From an uncultured Acetatifactor sp. (lineage in GTDB: Bacteria; Bacillota; Clostridia; Lachnospirales; Lachnospiraceae), in assembly GCA_947631615.1 (NCBI GenBank), contig CANRLX010000022.1:1-35968 (forward strand): 35,968 nucleotides of DNA. The letters are read 5' to 3'. Of this stretch, positions 23,764 through 32,009 are shown piece by piece (the stretch's first letter is position 1; each line of letters opens with the position of its first letter). A model generated the notes under the pieces. That model did no database searches, had not been told where the DNA came from, and saw only the letters and a program-made list of their open reading frames with translations. Made by a program: the position numbers and the translations under genes.

Positions 23764-25236
23764 ATGCTATACATCGGTGTCGATCTGGGTACGTCTGCGG
23801 TCAAGCTTCTGCTGATGGACAGCGGAGGAAGGATCCGGAATATCGTGTCCAGGGAATATCCTATTTCTTTTCCACACCCCGGCTGGTCCGAGCAGGATCC
23901 GGAGGACTGGTACGCCCAGACCATGGAGGGGATCCGCGAGCTTTTGCAGGAGGAGGACCGCAGCCAAGTGGCGGGGATCAGCTTTGGCGGACAGATGCAC
24001 GGGTTGGTGATCCTGGATCGGGAGGATCGTGTTATCCGTCCCGCGATCCTCTGGAACGACGGCAGGACCGGAGAGGAGACGGATTACCTGAATCAGGTGG
24101 TGGGAAAGGAAAAGCTTTCGGAATATACCGCCAATATTGCGTTTGCGGGTTTTACCGCGCCGAAGCTTCTGTGGGTCAAGAAGCATGAGCCGGACAATTT
24201 TTCTAGGATCGCGAAGATCATGCTGCCCAAGGACTATATTGCCTACCGTCTCACAGGCGTCCATTGCACGGATATGTCCGACGCCTCCGGTATGCTTTTG
24301 TTTGATGTGAAAAACAGACGTTGGTCCAAAGAGATGTGCGAGATCTGCGGCGTGCGTATGGATCAGCTCGCCCGCTGCTTCGAGAGCTACGAAAAGGTGG
24401 GCACCGTGCTTCCCGAAATCGCCGCGGAGCTCGACATACCGGCCGATACCGTCGTAGCCGCGGGGGCGGGCGACAATGCGGCTGCGGCGGTGGGAACCGG
24501 AACCGTAGGGGACAACCGGTGCAATATTTCCCTGGGGACCAGCGGGACCATTTTCCTCTCCTCCAGACAGTTCGGCGTGGACCGGCACAATGCCCTTCAC
24601 TCCTTTGCCCACGCGGACGGAAGCTACCATCTGATGGGATGTATGCTCAGCGCCGCGTCCTGCAACAAATGGTGGATGGACGACATTGTGGGCACCGGCG
24701 ATTATGCCGTAGAGCAGAGGCAGATCACCCGCCTGGGCGAAAACCATGTGTATTTTCTGCCCTATCTGATGGGGGAGCGCTCTCCGCACAACGATCCCAA
24801 CGCCAGGGGTGTCTTTATCGGAATGACCATGGACACCACCAGGGCGGATATGACCCAGGCGGTCTTGGAGGGCGTCGCCTTCGCGCTTCGGGATTCTCTG
24901 GAGGTCGCCAGATCCCTGGGGATCTGTCCGGAGCGCACCAAGATTTGCGGAGGCGGAGCCAAGAGCCCTCTGTGGCGCCAGATCATCGCCAATGTTCTGA
25001 ATCTGCAGGTGGACATTCTGGAGAACGAGGAGGGGCCGGCCCTGGGAGGCGCGATGCTGGCGGCGGTAGCCTGCGGAGAGTACCCCACCGTGGAGGACAT
25101 CGCATCCCGAGTGGTGAAGGTCACACAGACGATCACCCCCTATCCCGCGCTTGCCGCCAAATACGATGCCTGCTACGCCAAATTTAAAGAGATCTATCCC
25201 GCCTGCAGACCCGTGTTTGACATTCTGGCCAGGTAA
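23764..25236 (+). CDS. xylB: Xylulokinase (FGGY family)
   Basis: 490 residues from ATG 23764 with GGGAGG upstream, 24 bases after the reductase. It phosphorylates D-xylulose (or a close ketose) with ATP to feed the pentose phosphate pathway. Family features are MLYIGVDLGTSAVKLLLMD (phosphate-1 loop), the xylulokinase-type GISFGGQMHGLVILD with its substrate-binding Met-His, RPAILWNDGRTGEE, AAGAGDNAAAAVGTG (adenosine side) and KICGGGAKSPLWRQIIANV. Length and motifs are normal for XylB rather than glycerol or gluconate kinases. A 64-base A-rich leader separates it from the isomerase gene. Confidence 0.92.
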   Translation: MLYIGVDLGTSAVKLLLMDSGGRIRNIVSREYPISFPHPGWSEQDPEDWYAQTMEGIRELLQEEDRSQVAGISFGGQMHGLVILDREDRVIRPAILWNDGRTGEETDYLNQVVGKEKLSEYTANIAFAGFTAPKLLWVKKHEPDNFSRIAKIMLPKDYIAYRLTGVHCTDMSDASGMLLFDVKNRRWSKEMCEICGVRMDQLARCFESYEKVGTVLPEIAAELDIPADTVVAAGAGDNAAAAVGTGTVGDNRCNISLGTSGTIFLSSRQFGVDRHNALHSFAHADGSYHLMGCMLSAASCNKWWMDDIVGTGDYAVEQRQITRLGENHVYFLPYLMGERSPHNDPNARGVFIGMTMDTTRADMTQAVLEGVAFALRDSLEVARSLGICPERTKICGGGAKSPLWRQIIANVLNLQVDILENEEGPALGGAMLAAVACGEYPTVEDIASRVVKVTQTITPYPALAAKYDACYAKFKEIYPACRPVFDILAR

Positions 25237-25290
25237 GAAACGATGAAAAAATAAAAAATGATAAAGTAAAAAAGGTAAAGTAAAAGGAGG
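25237..25290. repeat. A-rich degenerate repeat before the isomerase gene
   Basis: A/G/T-only stretch with repeated AAAGTAAAA- and AAAAAATAAAAAATG-like words, ending in AAAGGAGG, the ribosome binding site of the next gene. It resembles the leaders at 14110 and 35157. Confidence 0.6.
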
Positions 25291-25300
25291 TATCTGTTTT

Positions 25301-26785
25301 ATGAACAATCTGCCCAAGGTAAAACTGGGGATCGTGGCGGTGAGCCGTGACTGTTTTCCGGAGTCCTTGTCCGTCAACCGGAGAAAGGCGCTTGTCAAGG
25401 CGTACAGCGACAAATACGATCCCGCCGACATCTATGAGTGTCCCGTCTGTATCGTGGAGAGTGAGATCCACATGATGCAGGCGCTGGAGGATATCCGGAG
25501 GGCCGGATGCAACGCTCTGTGTGTGTATCTCGGCAATTTTGGGCCGGAGATCTCCGAGACCCTTCTGGCAAAGTACTTTGACGGCCCCGCTATGTTCGTG
25601 GCCGCGGCGGAGGAAAGCCAGAGCGATCTGATGGACGGAAGAGGCGATGCCTACTGCGGTATGCTCAACGCCAGCTATAATCTGAAACTGCGCGGGGTGA
25701 AGGCTTACATTCCCGAGTATCCTGTCGGGACTGCCGGCGAGTGCGCGGATATGCTCCACGAGTTTCTCCCCATCGCCAGGGCGGTCATCGGCCTGCGCGA
25801 TCTAAAGATCATATCCTTCGGCCCGAGGCCTCTGAATTTCCTGGCGTGCAACGCGCCGATCCAGCAGCTCTACAATCTGGGGGTGGAGATCGAGGAAAAC
25901 TCGGAGCTGGATCTTTTCGAGGCGTTCAACAGACATGCGGGGGATGAGCGTATTCCCGCCAAGGTGAAGGAGATGGAGGAGGAGCTTGGCGCGGGCAATC
26001 AAAAGCCCGAGGTGCTTCCCAAGCTGGCACAGTATGAGCTGACCCTGTTGGACTGGGTAGAGGAGCACAAGGGCTGCCGCAGCTATGTGGCGATCGCCGG
26101 AAAATGCTGGCCGGCGTTCCAGACGCAGTTTGGCTTTGTGCCCTGCTATGTCAACAGCCGTCTCACCGGCATGGGGATTCCGGTTTCCTGCGAGGTGGAT
26201 ATCTACGGGTGCCTGAGCGAGTTTATCGGGGCCTGCGTCAGCGAGGATGTAGTCACCCTGCTGGACATCAACAACTCGGTTCCGGACGATATGTACGAGG
26301 AGGCGATCCGCGGAAAATACGACTACACCCACAGGGACACCTTCATGGGATTCCACTGTGGAAACACCTGCTCCAAGAAGCTTTCCTTCTGCAGCATGAA
26401 GTATCAGAAGATTATGGCGAGAAGCCTTCCCGTGGAGGTGACCAACGGCACGCTGGAGGGGGATATTGCGCCCGGCGACATTACCTTCTACCGCCTGCAG
26501 TCCACCGCGGACTGTAAGCTGCGCGCGTACATTGCACAGGGGGAGGTGCTTCCGGTGGCGAGCAGATCCTTCGGCGCGATCGGCGTGTTTGCCATTCCCG
26601 AGATGGGACGCTTCTATCGTCATGTGCTGATCGAGAAGAATTTCCCCCACCACGGGGCGGTGGCCTTCGGACATTTTGGGAAAGAGCTGTTCGAGGTCTT
26701 TCGGTATGTGGGCGTTCCCGTGGAGGATCTGAATTACAATCAGCCGAAGGGAGTGCTCTACCCCACGGAAAATCCTTTTGTGTAA
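25301..26785 (+). CDS. L-fucose/L-arabinose isomerase family protein
   Basis: 494 residues with a strong AAAGGAGG site. Aldose-ketose isomerases of the FucI/AraA fold bind Mn2+ with a Glu, an Asp and a His. Here these are most likely Glu298 (in SCEVDIYG), Asp322 (in TLLDINN) and a His in FPHHGAVAFGHFG near the C-terminus. The first half has the domain with GCNALCVYLGNFGPE. The protein is shorter than E. coli FucI (about 590) and its sequence is not a close match to AraA, so the exact sugar cannot be read. Next to a xylulokinase, an aldopentose whose ketose is xylulose or ribulose is a fair guess. It ends the operon, with a terminator 30 bases on. Confidence 0.82.
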   Translation: MNNLPKVKLGIVAVSRDCFPESLSVNRRKALVKAYSDKYDPADIYECPVCIVESEIHMMQALEDIRRAGCNALCVYLGNFGPEISETLLAKYFDGPAMFVAAAEESQSDLMDGRGDAYCGMLNASYNLKLRGVKAYIPEYPVGTAGECADMLHEFLPIARAVIGLRDLKIISFGPRPLNFLACNAPIQQLYNLGVEIEENSELDLFEAFNRHAGDERIPAKVKEMEEELGAGNQKPEVLPKLAQYELTLLDWVEEHKGCRSYVAIAGKCWPAFQTQFGFVPCYVNSRLTGMGIPVSCEVDIYGCLSEFIGACVSEDVVTLLDINNSVPDDMYEEAIRGKYDYTHRDTFMGFHCGNTCSKKLSFCSMKYQKIMARSLPVEVTNGTLEGDIAPGDITFYRLQSTADCKLRAYIAQGEVLPVASRSFGAIGVFAIPEMGRFYRHVLIEKNFPHHGAVAFGHFGKELFEVFRYVGVPVEDLNYNQPKGVLYPTENPFV

Positions 26786-26792
26786 AATAGAG

Positions 26793-26821
26793 TTGCATAT
26801 TTGGAGAGAAGCGTATATACT
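26793..26821 (+). promoter_or_regulatory. Promoter overlapping the left arm of a terminator
   Basis: TTGCAT (26793-26798), 17-base spacer, TATACT (26816-26821). The -10 box forms the outer part of the terminator hairpin at 26817. Transcripts would start near 26828 and run into the second MATE gene. Confidence 0.5.
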
Positions 26822-26866
26822 CTGTAGCGGAAAAGGGATTTTACCCTTCTGCTGCAGAGTATTTTT
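26817..26866 (+). terminator. Terminator after the sugar operon
   Basis: ATACTCTG (26817-26824) pairs with CAGAGTAT (26855-26862), then UAGC with GCTG (one wobble) and AAGGG with CCCTT inside, followed by TTTT. Confidence 0.82.
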
Positions 26867-26904
26867 GCGTGAAATCCGTTTGGGGGAAGGAAAGGTGGAA
26901 AAGC

Positions 26905-28278
26905 ATGACGAAGGATATGACAAAGGGCGCGCCGCTTAAGCTGGTGCTTGGCTTCTCGCTGCCGCTTCTGTTCGGTTTTCTCTTTCAGCAGTTTTACAAT
27001 CTGGTGGATACGGTGATCGTGGGCCGTTTCCTGGGTGTGGACAATCTGGCGGCGGTGGGTGCCACCGGCTCCGTCAACTTTTTGGTGATCGGATTCTGCA
27101 TGGGCGTGTGCAGCGGGTTTTCCATCCCCATCTCCCACAAATTCGGCGCCGGAGACTATGTGGGGATGCGAAAGTTTGTGGCCAACTGCACTTGGCTGGC
27201 GTTGGCCTTCTCCGCGGTGATGACGGTATGCACCACGCTGCTGTGTAAGAGGATCCTGGTGCTGATGCGGACGCCGGAGGATATCCTGGAGGGCGCGTAC
27301 ACCTATATCTGGATCATTTTTCTGGGGATTCCCACCGTGTTTTTGTACAACACGGTCTCCGGTGTGATCCGTGCCCTGGGGGACAGCCGGACGCCGGTGA
27401 TCTTTCTGATCCTGTCCTCCTTTATCAACATTGGGTTGGACCTGTTTTTTATTTTAGAGCTGGATATGGGGGTGGCAGGCGCGGCATGGGCCACGGTGAT
27501 CGCCCAGGGGGTATCCGGAGCCGGATGCCTGTTGTACATGATCCGGAAGTTTGAGATTCTGCACATCCGGAGAGAGGAATGGAAGCCGGATGCCCATAGG
27601 ATGAGAGTGCTGTGCGGGATGGGACTGCCCATGGGGCTGCAGTACTCCATCACGGCGATCGGAAGCGTCATTCTGCAGAGCGCCACCAACACGCTGGGCT
27701 CCGCCGCGGTTGCCGCGGTCACCGCAGCCAGCAGGATCGGGAACTTTCTGGCGTGTCCCTATGACGCCCTGGGTTCCACGATGGCCACCTACGGCGGGCA
27801 GAACGTGGGAGCCGGCAGACTGGAGAGGATCGGCATCGGGCTGAAGTCCTGCGTCCTTTTGGGGGCGGGCTATGCGGTGATCGCCGTGCTGGCGGCCGTG
27901 CTCTTTGGAAGACCTCTCGCTATGCTCTTTCTGGACGGCTCCCAGGGGGCCATCATCGGACAGGTGAAGCTGTTTTTGGTGATCAACACGGCCTTTTATT
28001 TTCCCCTGGCGCTGGTGAACATTGTCCGTTTCCTGATCCAGGGCATGGGGTTTCCCACCTTTGCCATTCTGGCGGGCGTGTTTGAGATGATCGCCAGGGC
28101 CATAGCGGGCTTTGTGCTGGTGCCCGCGTTCGGCTTTGTGGGCGCCTGCCTGGGCAGCCCTATCGCCTGGGTTCTGGCGGACGCCTTCCTCATCCCCGCC
28201 TATTTTCACGTGAGAGGGGTGCTGGAGAAGCGGCTCAGTCAGGGCGGCTCGAAGGAAGCTTTGACCCGTCCGGAGTGA
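26905..28278 (+). CDS. MATE family efflux transporter (second in window)
   Basis: 457 residues from ATG 26905; AAGGAAAGGTGG lies just upstream. Twelve hydrophobic segments in two halves. Conserved stretches are FGFLFQQFYNLVDTVIVGRFLG in helix 1, GFSIPISHKFGAGDY, the NTVSGVIRALGDSRTPVIF loop, and GGQNVGAGRLERIGIG in the second half. This matches the common clostridial MATE group and differs from the pump at 8620, so the two are not recent duplicates. Substrate unknown. Its last 44 bases overlap the 3' end of the GH2 gene on the other strand. Confidence 0.9.
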   Translation: MTKDMTKGAPLKLVLGFSLPLLFGFLFQQFYNLVDTVIVGRFLGVDNLAAVGATGSVNFLVIGFCMGVCSGFSIPISHKFGAGDYVGMRKFVANCTWLALAFSAVMTVCTTLLCKRILVLMRTPEDILEGAYTYIWIIFLGIPTVFLYNTVSGVIRALGDSRTPVIFLILSSFINIGLDLFFILELDMGVAGAAWATVIAQGVSGAGCLLYMIRKFEILHIRREEWKPDAHRMRVLCGMGLPMGLQYSITAIGSVILQSATNTLGSAAVAAVTAASRIGNFLACPYDALGSTMATYGGQNVGAGRLERIGIGLKSCVLLGAGYAVIAVLAAVLFGRPLAMLFLDGSQGAIIGQVKLFLVINTAFYFPLALVNIVRFLIQGMGFPTFAILAGVFEMIARAIAGFVLVPAFGFVGACLGSPIAWVLADAFLIPAYFHVRGVLEKRLSQGGSKEALTRPE

Positions 28279-30091
28279 TCTTGACCACCTTGCGGTCGTA
28301 GGTCACAAGGCCGTTGACCTCCTCCTCCACGTCGGAGAGCTGGGTGTAGACGGCGGCGCTCAGCCCCTGGGCCACCAGGGGGAGGAGGTGTCCCTGCATG
28401 AGCTGCCAAAACGCGGAGGATGCCGCCTCGGGGGTGTCAAATTTCTGGTAGCCGTAGACGCGGTCCACGCTGGAATGGCCCGGGATCGCGCAGGAATAAC
28501 CGCCGTATTCCGAGATGGCGAAGGCGCGTCTGCCGTCCAGCCTGACCTGCAGGGGACGGAAATAATTGTGGACGCTCCGAAAGTCGCCGCCCCTCTGGTC
28601 AAACCAGCCGCTGGCGTGATCCACCGGACGGGTGGGATCTTTCTCGCGCACCCTCTCCGCGATGCGCGCCGCGTCAAACTGTCCCCAGCCCTCGTTGAAG
28701 GGCACCCAGACGGCCAGGGAGGGAACGCTGTAGAGCAGGTCTATGGTCTCAAGACATTCCCTTTCCCAGGCGTCTCTCCCCTCCGCGTCGGCGCGGGAAA
28801 AGAGGCGGTAGTGGTGATCCCTGGTGTGGCGGGACATATGGGGAAACAGGGTGGGCAGGTAGCACACCAGGGGCATGTGATAGGTAGTGCCGCCGCTGAC
28901 CATGTCCTGCCAGACGATGACTCCCAGCCGGTCGCAGTGGTAATACCAGCGCAGGGGCTCTATCTTGATGTGCTTTCGGAGCATGTTGAAACCGCTTTTT
29001 TTGGCGAGCGCAATGTCAAATACAAGGGCTTCGTCACAGGGGGCCGTCATCAGACCGTCCGACCAGTACCCCTGATCCAGCACGCCGTTTAAAAAGTAGG
29101 GCCGATGGTTCAGACAAAAGCGCGGGATCCCCTGTTCGTCCGGCTCCACCGAGTAGCACCGCATGGCAAAATAGCTCTCCACCCTGTCCTCGTCGGCCTG
29201 AATGGTGAAGGGATAGAGATGGGGCTCCTCCGGACTCCACGGGCGGAAATCCCCCTGGGGGAAGCGGATCGTCACCGTCGTGTGGGCAAAAGACGCCTCC
29301 CGGTCCGTCTCCACGGCCACGGTGTATGCGATATCCGTCTCCTTCAGAGAACAGGCCACAGTCTGAAACGGTCGTTCGGAAAAAAGCTCCACGCGCACCG
29401 AACCGCCGTCGAAATCCGGTGTGATCCGGTAATCCGAGATATAGTTGGCGGGGACCCACTCGTACCACACGCTCTGCCAGATCCCGCTCTGCGCCGTGTA
29501 GAACATGCCGCCCCTCTTTAGGGTCTGCTTGCCGCGGCTGTGATAGGAGCGGTCGCTCTCGTCCCGAACGCGGACCTGGAGCAGGCAGGGGTCGTGGGAA
29601 ACCGAGTCGGTGATATCCACGGTAAAGGGAAGATAGCCCCCCGTGTGGGAGAAGAGCTCCTTTCCGTTGAGATAGACCGTTGCCTGCTGGTCTACCGCGC
29701 CGAAGTGCAGCAGACATCTTCTGCCGAGCTGCTGCTTTTTGGCATAGTCCATCTGGGAGAAGGGGATCGAGCGCTGATACCAGAGATACTCGTCCGGCTT
29801 TAGCTGTCTGCCGACGCCGGACAGAAGCGCCTCGGGAGAAAAGGGCACCAGGATCCTCTGGGGATGCCGGAGCTTGTTTCCGGGGACGACGGGATCGTCC
29901 GAGATCGGCACAAAGAGACATTCCCACTCGCCGTTTAGGATCTCAAACGGCTCCCGCACCAGCTGGGGTCTGGGGTATTCCCTCCACACGCGGTCTTTGT
30001 CTAACTGCTCGCCCCAGGGCGTATAAAGAGGCTTCAGGCAGTCTTCGGGGTGTTCCTGATGCAGGCTGGCGACAGCTTCCCGTAATCTCAT
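28235..30091 (-). CDS. Glycoside hydrolase family 2 protein, cytoplasmic
   Basis: 618 residues, no signal peptide, so intracellular. The GH2 order is seen: a sugar-binding jelly-roll domain (about 45-210, with LLHFGAVDQQATVYLNGKEL), an immunoglobulin-like domain (~215-310) and the TIM barrel (~320-610). The acid/base is Glu467 in VPFNEGWGQF and the nucleophile is Glu528 in FAISEYGGY, both in the expected place for this family. HIKIEPLRWYYHCDRLGVIVWQDM is the usual barrel block. The sugar specificity (beta-galactosidase, glucuronidase or other) cannot be set from the motifs. Start ATG 30091 has GAAGGGAA upstream. It is preceded by the 37-residue membrane protein gene and a terminator; -10-like TATAGT words lie at 30129-30152. 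Confidence 0.88.
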   Translation of the reverse strand: MRLREAVASLHQEHPEDCLKPLYTPWGEQLDKDRVWREYPRPQLVREPFEILNGEWECLFVPISDDPVVPGNKLRHPQRILVPFSPEALLSGVGRQLKPDEYLWYQRSIPFSQMDYAKKQQLGRRCLLHFGAVDQQATVYLNGKELFSHTGGYLPFTVDITDSVSHDPCLLQVRVRDESDRSYHSRGKQTLKRGGMFYTAQSGIWQSVWYEWVPANYISDYRITPDFDGGSVRVELFSERPFQTVACSLKETDIAYTVAVETDREASFAHTTVTIRFPQGDFRPWSPEEPHLYPFTIQADEDRVESYFAMRCYSVEPDEQGIPRFCLNHRPYFLNGVLDQGYWSDGLMTAPCDEALVFDIALAKKSGFNMLRKHIKIEPLRWYYHCDRLGVIVWQDMVSGGTTYHMPLVCYLPTLFPHMSRHTRDHHYRLFSRADAEGRDAWERECLETIDLLYSVPSLAVWVPFNEGWGQFDAARIAERVREKDPTRPVDHASGWFDQRGGDFRSVHNYFRPLQVRLDGRRAFAISEYGGYSCAIPGHSSVDRVYGYQKFDTPEAASSAFWQLMQGHLLPLVAQGLSAAVYTQLSDVEEEVNGLVTYDRKVVKITPDGSKLPSSRPD

Positions 30092-30239
30092 AGCACAGTT
30101 CCCTTCTCAAAGAAAATGATCGATACGCTCCGTATACTATAACATACTATAACCAATTCCTCTGTCACAATATTCCGGTTCTTTCGATATCGTTGCCGAT
30201 CCGTCAAATAAGCGGGGAAAAAGAAAAAGCTGACGCAAG

Positions 30240-30262
30240 AAAAAGGCTGCCCAGAGGGAGCC
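30240..30262 (-). terminator. Terminator after the small membrane protein gene
   Basis: On the minus strand, GGCTCCC, loop TCT, GGGCAGCC (one bulge), then TTTTT. It separates the small gene from GH2. Confidence 0.7.
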
Positions 30263-30293
30263 TGACGTGAAGGATGTGATAGCGCAGAAAAAA

Positions 30294-30407
30294 TCAGTCC
30301 TCGGAGGTGTCTGTCTCCGCAGCCACCGCGGACACAACGGAGCTGACCACAGCGATTACAACCGCGATAATGATAACCAATAATCCGCCAGCCAACAAAA
30401 TAAACAT
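30294..30407 (-). CDS. 37-residue single-pass membrane protein
   Basis: Minus-strand ATG at 30407, preceded by AAAAGGAGAG, opens 37 codons to TGA. Residues 2-29 are almost purely hydrophobic (ILLAGGLLVIIIAVVIAVV core), and the end is acidic (AETDTSED). The orientation should place the acidic tail on one side of the membrane. It has its own near-consensus promoter (30460-30488) and its own terminator, so it is very likely a real gene. Function is unknown. Small hydrophobic proteins of this type often modulate a larger membrane protein or act as a toxin; neither is shown here. Confidence 0.7.
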   Translation of the reverse strand: MFILLAGGLLVIIIAVVIAVVSSVVSAVAAETDTSED

Positions 30408-30459
30408 ACAAAACTCTCCTTTTTACCCTGTCATTTACACGATGTACAGATATATTATA

Positions 30460-30488
30460 ATAATACGTTTTTGCGGGGGCGTTGTCAA
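30460..30488 (-). promoter_or_regulatory. Promoter of the small membrane protein gene
   Basis: On the minus strand, perfect TTGACA (30488-30483), 17-base spacer, TATTAT (30465-30460). Confidence 0.8.
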
Positions 30489-30510
30489 TAAGGCAAATTA
30501 GAAAAAAGAG

Positions 30511-30539
30511 TGGAAAAAACCGTTCAAAGATAGTATAAT
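30511..30539 (+). promoter_or_regulatory. Promoter of the GGDEF-EAL gene
   Basis: TGGAAA (30511-30516), 17-base spacer, perfect TATAAT (30534-30539). It is divergent from the small membrane protein promoter, 22 bases apart. Confidence 0.65.
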
Positions 30540-30598
30540 CATAGTTAAGGAAAAGGCAATGGCCAATCGTACAAAGCATACCAGCATGAGGTGTGATT

Positions 30599-31990
30599 AT
30601 GGAGCAGAACAAGACAAGACAAGAAGTGATAGACCGCTCTCCTCAAAATTCGGACAAGGGCAGGGAGGATATGTACCTGCGTTCCCTGCGGCTTATGGCT
30701 GAGAAAAATTCCGAGGACGGCAGATATCATCTCACCGGCTTATATAATCTAAAAACCTTTTTTTATGTCAGCGGAGAGCTGATGCAGCAGAATCCGGACA
30801 GCAGGTTTGGCGTGATCGTCATGGATATCGCGCAGTTTAAGGCTGTGAATGAATTTTGCGGCAGAGATGAGGGGGATAGGATGTTAAAGTATATCGCGGA
30901 CTGTTTTCGCTTTTACGAGAACAGCCGGCCCTATACCTGCGCCTGTCAGGTGCGCGCGGATAATTTCTGCCTGTGCACCGCCTTCGAGGAGGAGAGGGAG
31001 CTGGAGGAGATCGCCGTTACGATCAAGCATAAGATAGACAACTTCCCCTTTGCCTATCGGGTGTTCCCCTCCTTTGGAATCTGTGCGTCCCAGGACGTTC
31101 TGCCCTCCATCAGCTACCTGAAGGACTGTGCCACTATGGCGATGCAGAGCATCAAGGGGAAATTTTATGCGGAGTACGCGGTGTTTGACGACAAAATGCG
31201 CAAGCAGATGCTCCTGGAGAAGCAGGTGGAGAACGATATCGTGGATGCGCTGAAAAACGGTGACCTGACCGCGTATATTCAGCCCAAGGTCAATATGCGC
31301 ACCGGAAGGATCATCGGCGGCGAGGCGCTTGTGCGCTGGAATCATCCCGAGAAAGGGATCATCAGCCCGGGTGTGTTCGTCCCCGTCCTGGAGAAGAATG
31401 GATTTATCATCAACGTGGATCAATATATCTGGGAAATCGTCTTTCGGTTCCTGGCCAAGCTGAAGGGAGAGGCGCGCCCGCTGGTGCCCATCTCCATCAA
31501 CGTGTCCAGGGTCCATGCCTACGACAAGAATCTCTGCGACACCCTGATTCGTCTGAGCGAAAAGTATGGCATACCGGAGAGCTGCACGCCTCTGGAGCTG
31601 ACGGAGAGCGCTTTTTTGGCGGATGAGGCGGGCATGTACCAGCGTATGAAGCTTCTCCGCGACAGGGGCTTTCGGATTTCCATGGACGATTTTGGGACGG
31701 GGTACTCCACGATGTACATGCTGAAATCCCAGACGATGGACGAGATCAAAATGGACCGGACGTTTATTTTGGATTTGGAAAATGAGAAGAGCAGGATCGT
31801 CTTAAAATATACCACCGCTATGCTTCTGGCGATGGGAGCCAATATCATCATGGAGGGCGTGGAGACCGAGGAGCAGAAGCGGCTGGTGCTGGAGTGCGGC
31901 TGCGAGAACGCGCAGGGCTTCCTCTTCTATAAACCCATGCCCATAGAGGAGTTTGACGAGCTCTTGAGAAAGCAGGAGCGGGAGCAGTAA
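30599..31990 (+). CDS. c-di-GMP phosphodiesterase: degenerate GGDEF plus EAL domain
   Basis: 463 residues from ATG 30599 (GAGGTG upstream). No membrane helix. Residues ~45-200 are a GGDEF domain whose active-site loop reads RADNF (119-123) instead of GGDEF, so cyclase activity should be lost; it may bind GTP or act as a regulator. The EAL domain (~210-460) is complete: GGEALVRW (EAL at 242-244), Asn in INVSR, Glu in LELTESA, DDFGTGYS, IKMDR, EGVETEEQ and QGFLFYKPMP. This set binds the metals that cut c-di-GMP to pGpG, so an active phosphodiesterase is expected. It sits directly upstream of the Tad pilus genes, which suggests a link between c-di-GMP and pilus production, though it has its own promoter. 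Confidence 0.9.
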   Translation: MEQNKTRQEVIDRSPQNSDKGREDMYLRSLRLMAEKNSEDGRYHLTGLYNLKTFFYVSGELMQQNPDSRFGVIVMDIAQFKAVNEFCGRDEGDRMLKYIADCFRFYENSRPYTCACQVRADNFCLCTAFEEERELEEIAVTIKHKIDNFPFAYRVFPSFGICASQDVLPSISYLKDCATMAMQSIKGKFYAEYAVFDDKMRKQMLLEKQVENDIVDALKNGDLTAYIQPKVNMRTGRIIGGEALVRWNHPEKGIISPGVFVPVLEKNGFIINVDQYIWEIVFRFLAKLKGEARPLVPISINVSRVHAYDKNLCDTLIRLSEKYGIPESCTPLELTESAFLADEAGMYQRMKLLRDRGFRISMDDFGTGYSTMYMLKSQTMDEIKMDRTFILDLENEKSRIVLKYTTAMLLAMGANIIMEGVETEEQKRLVLECGCENAQGFLFYKPMPIEEFDELLRKQEREQ

Positions 31991-32009
31991 AAGAAGATCG
32001 GTTTTTTAT

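Noticed and set aside
23767..25431. Open frame of about 554 codons on the minus strand
   Set aside because: Shadow of xylB; it runs past the gene border and has no recognisable motif.
30088..30612. 174-codon minus-strand frame across the region before GH2
   Set aside because: It overlaps the small membrane protein in another frame and crosses both divergent promoters and a terminator.
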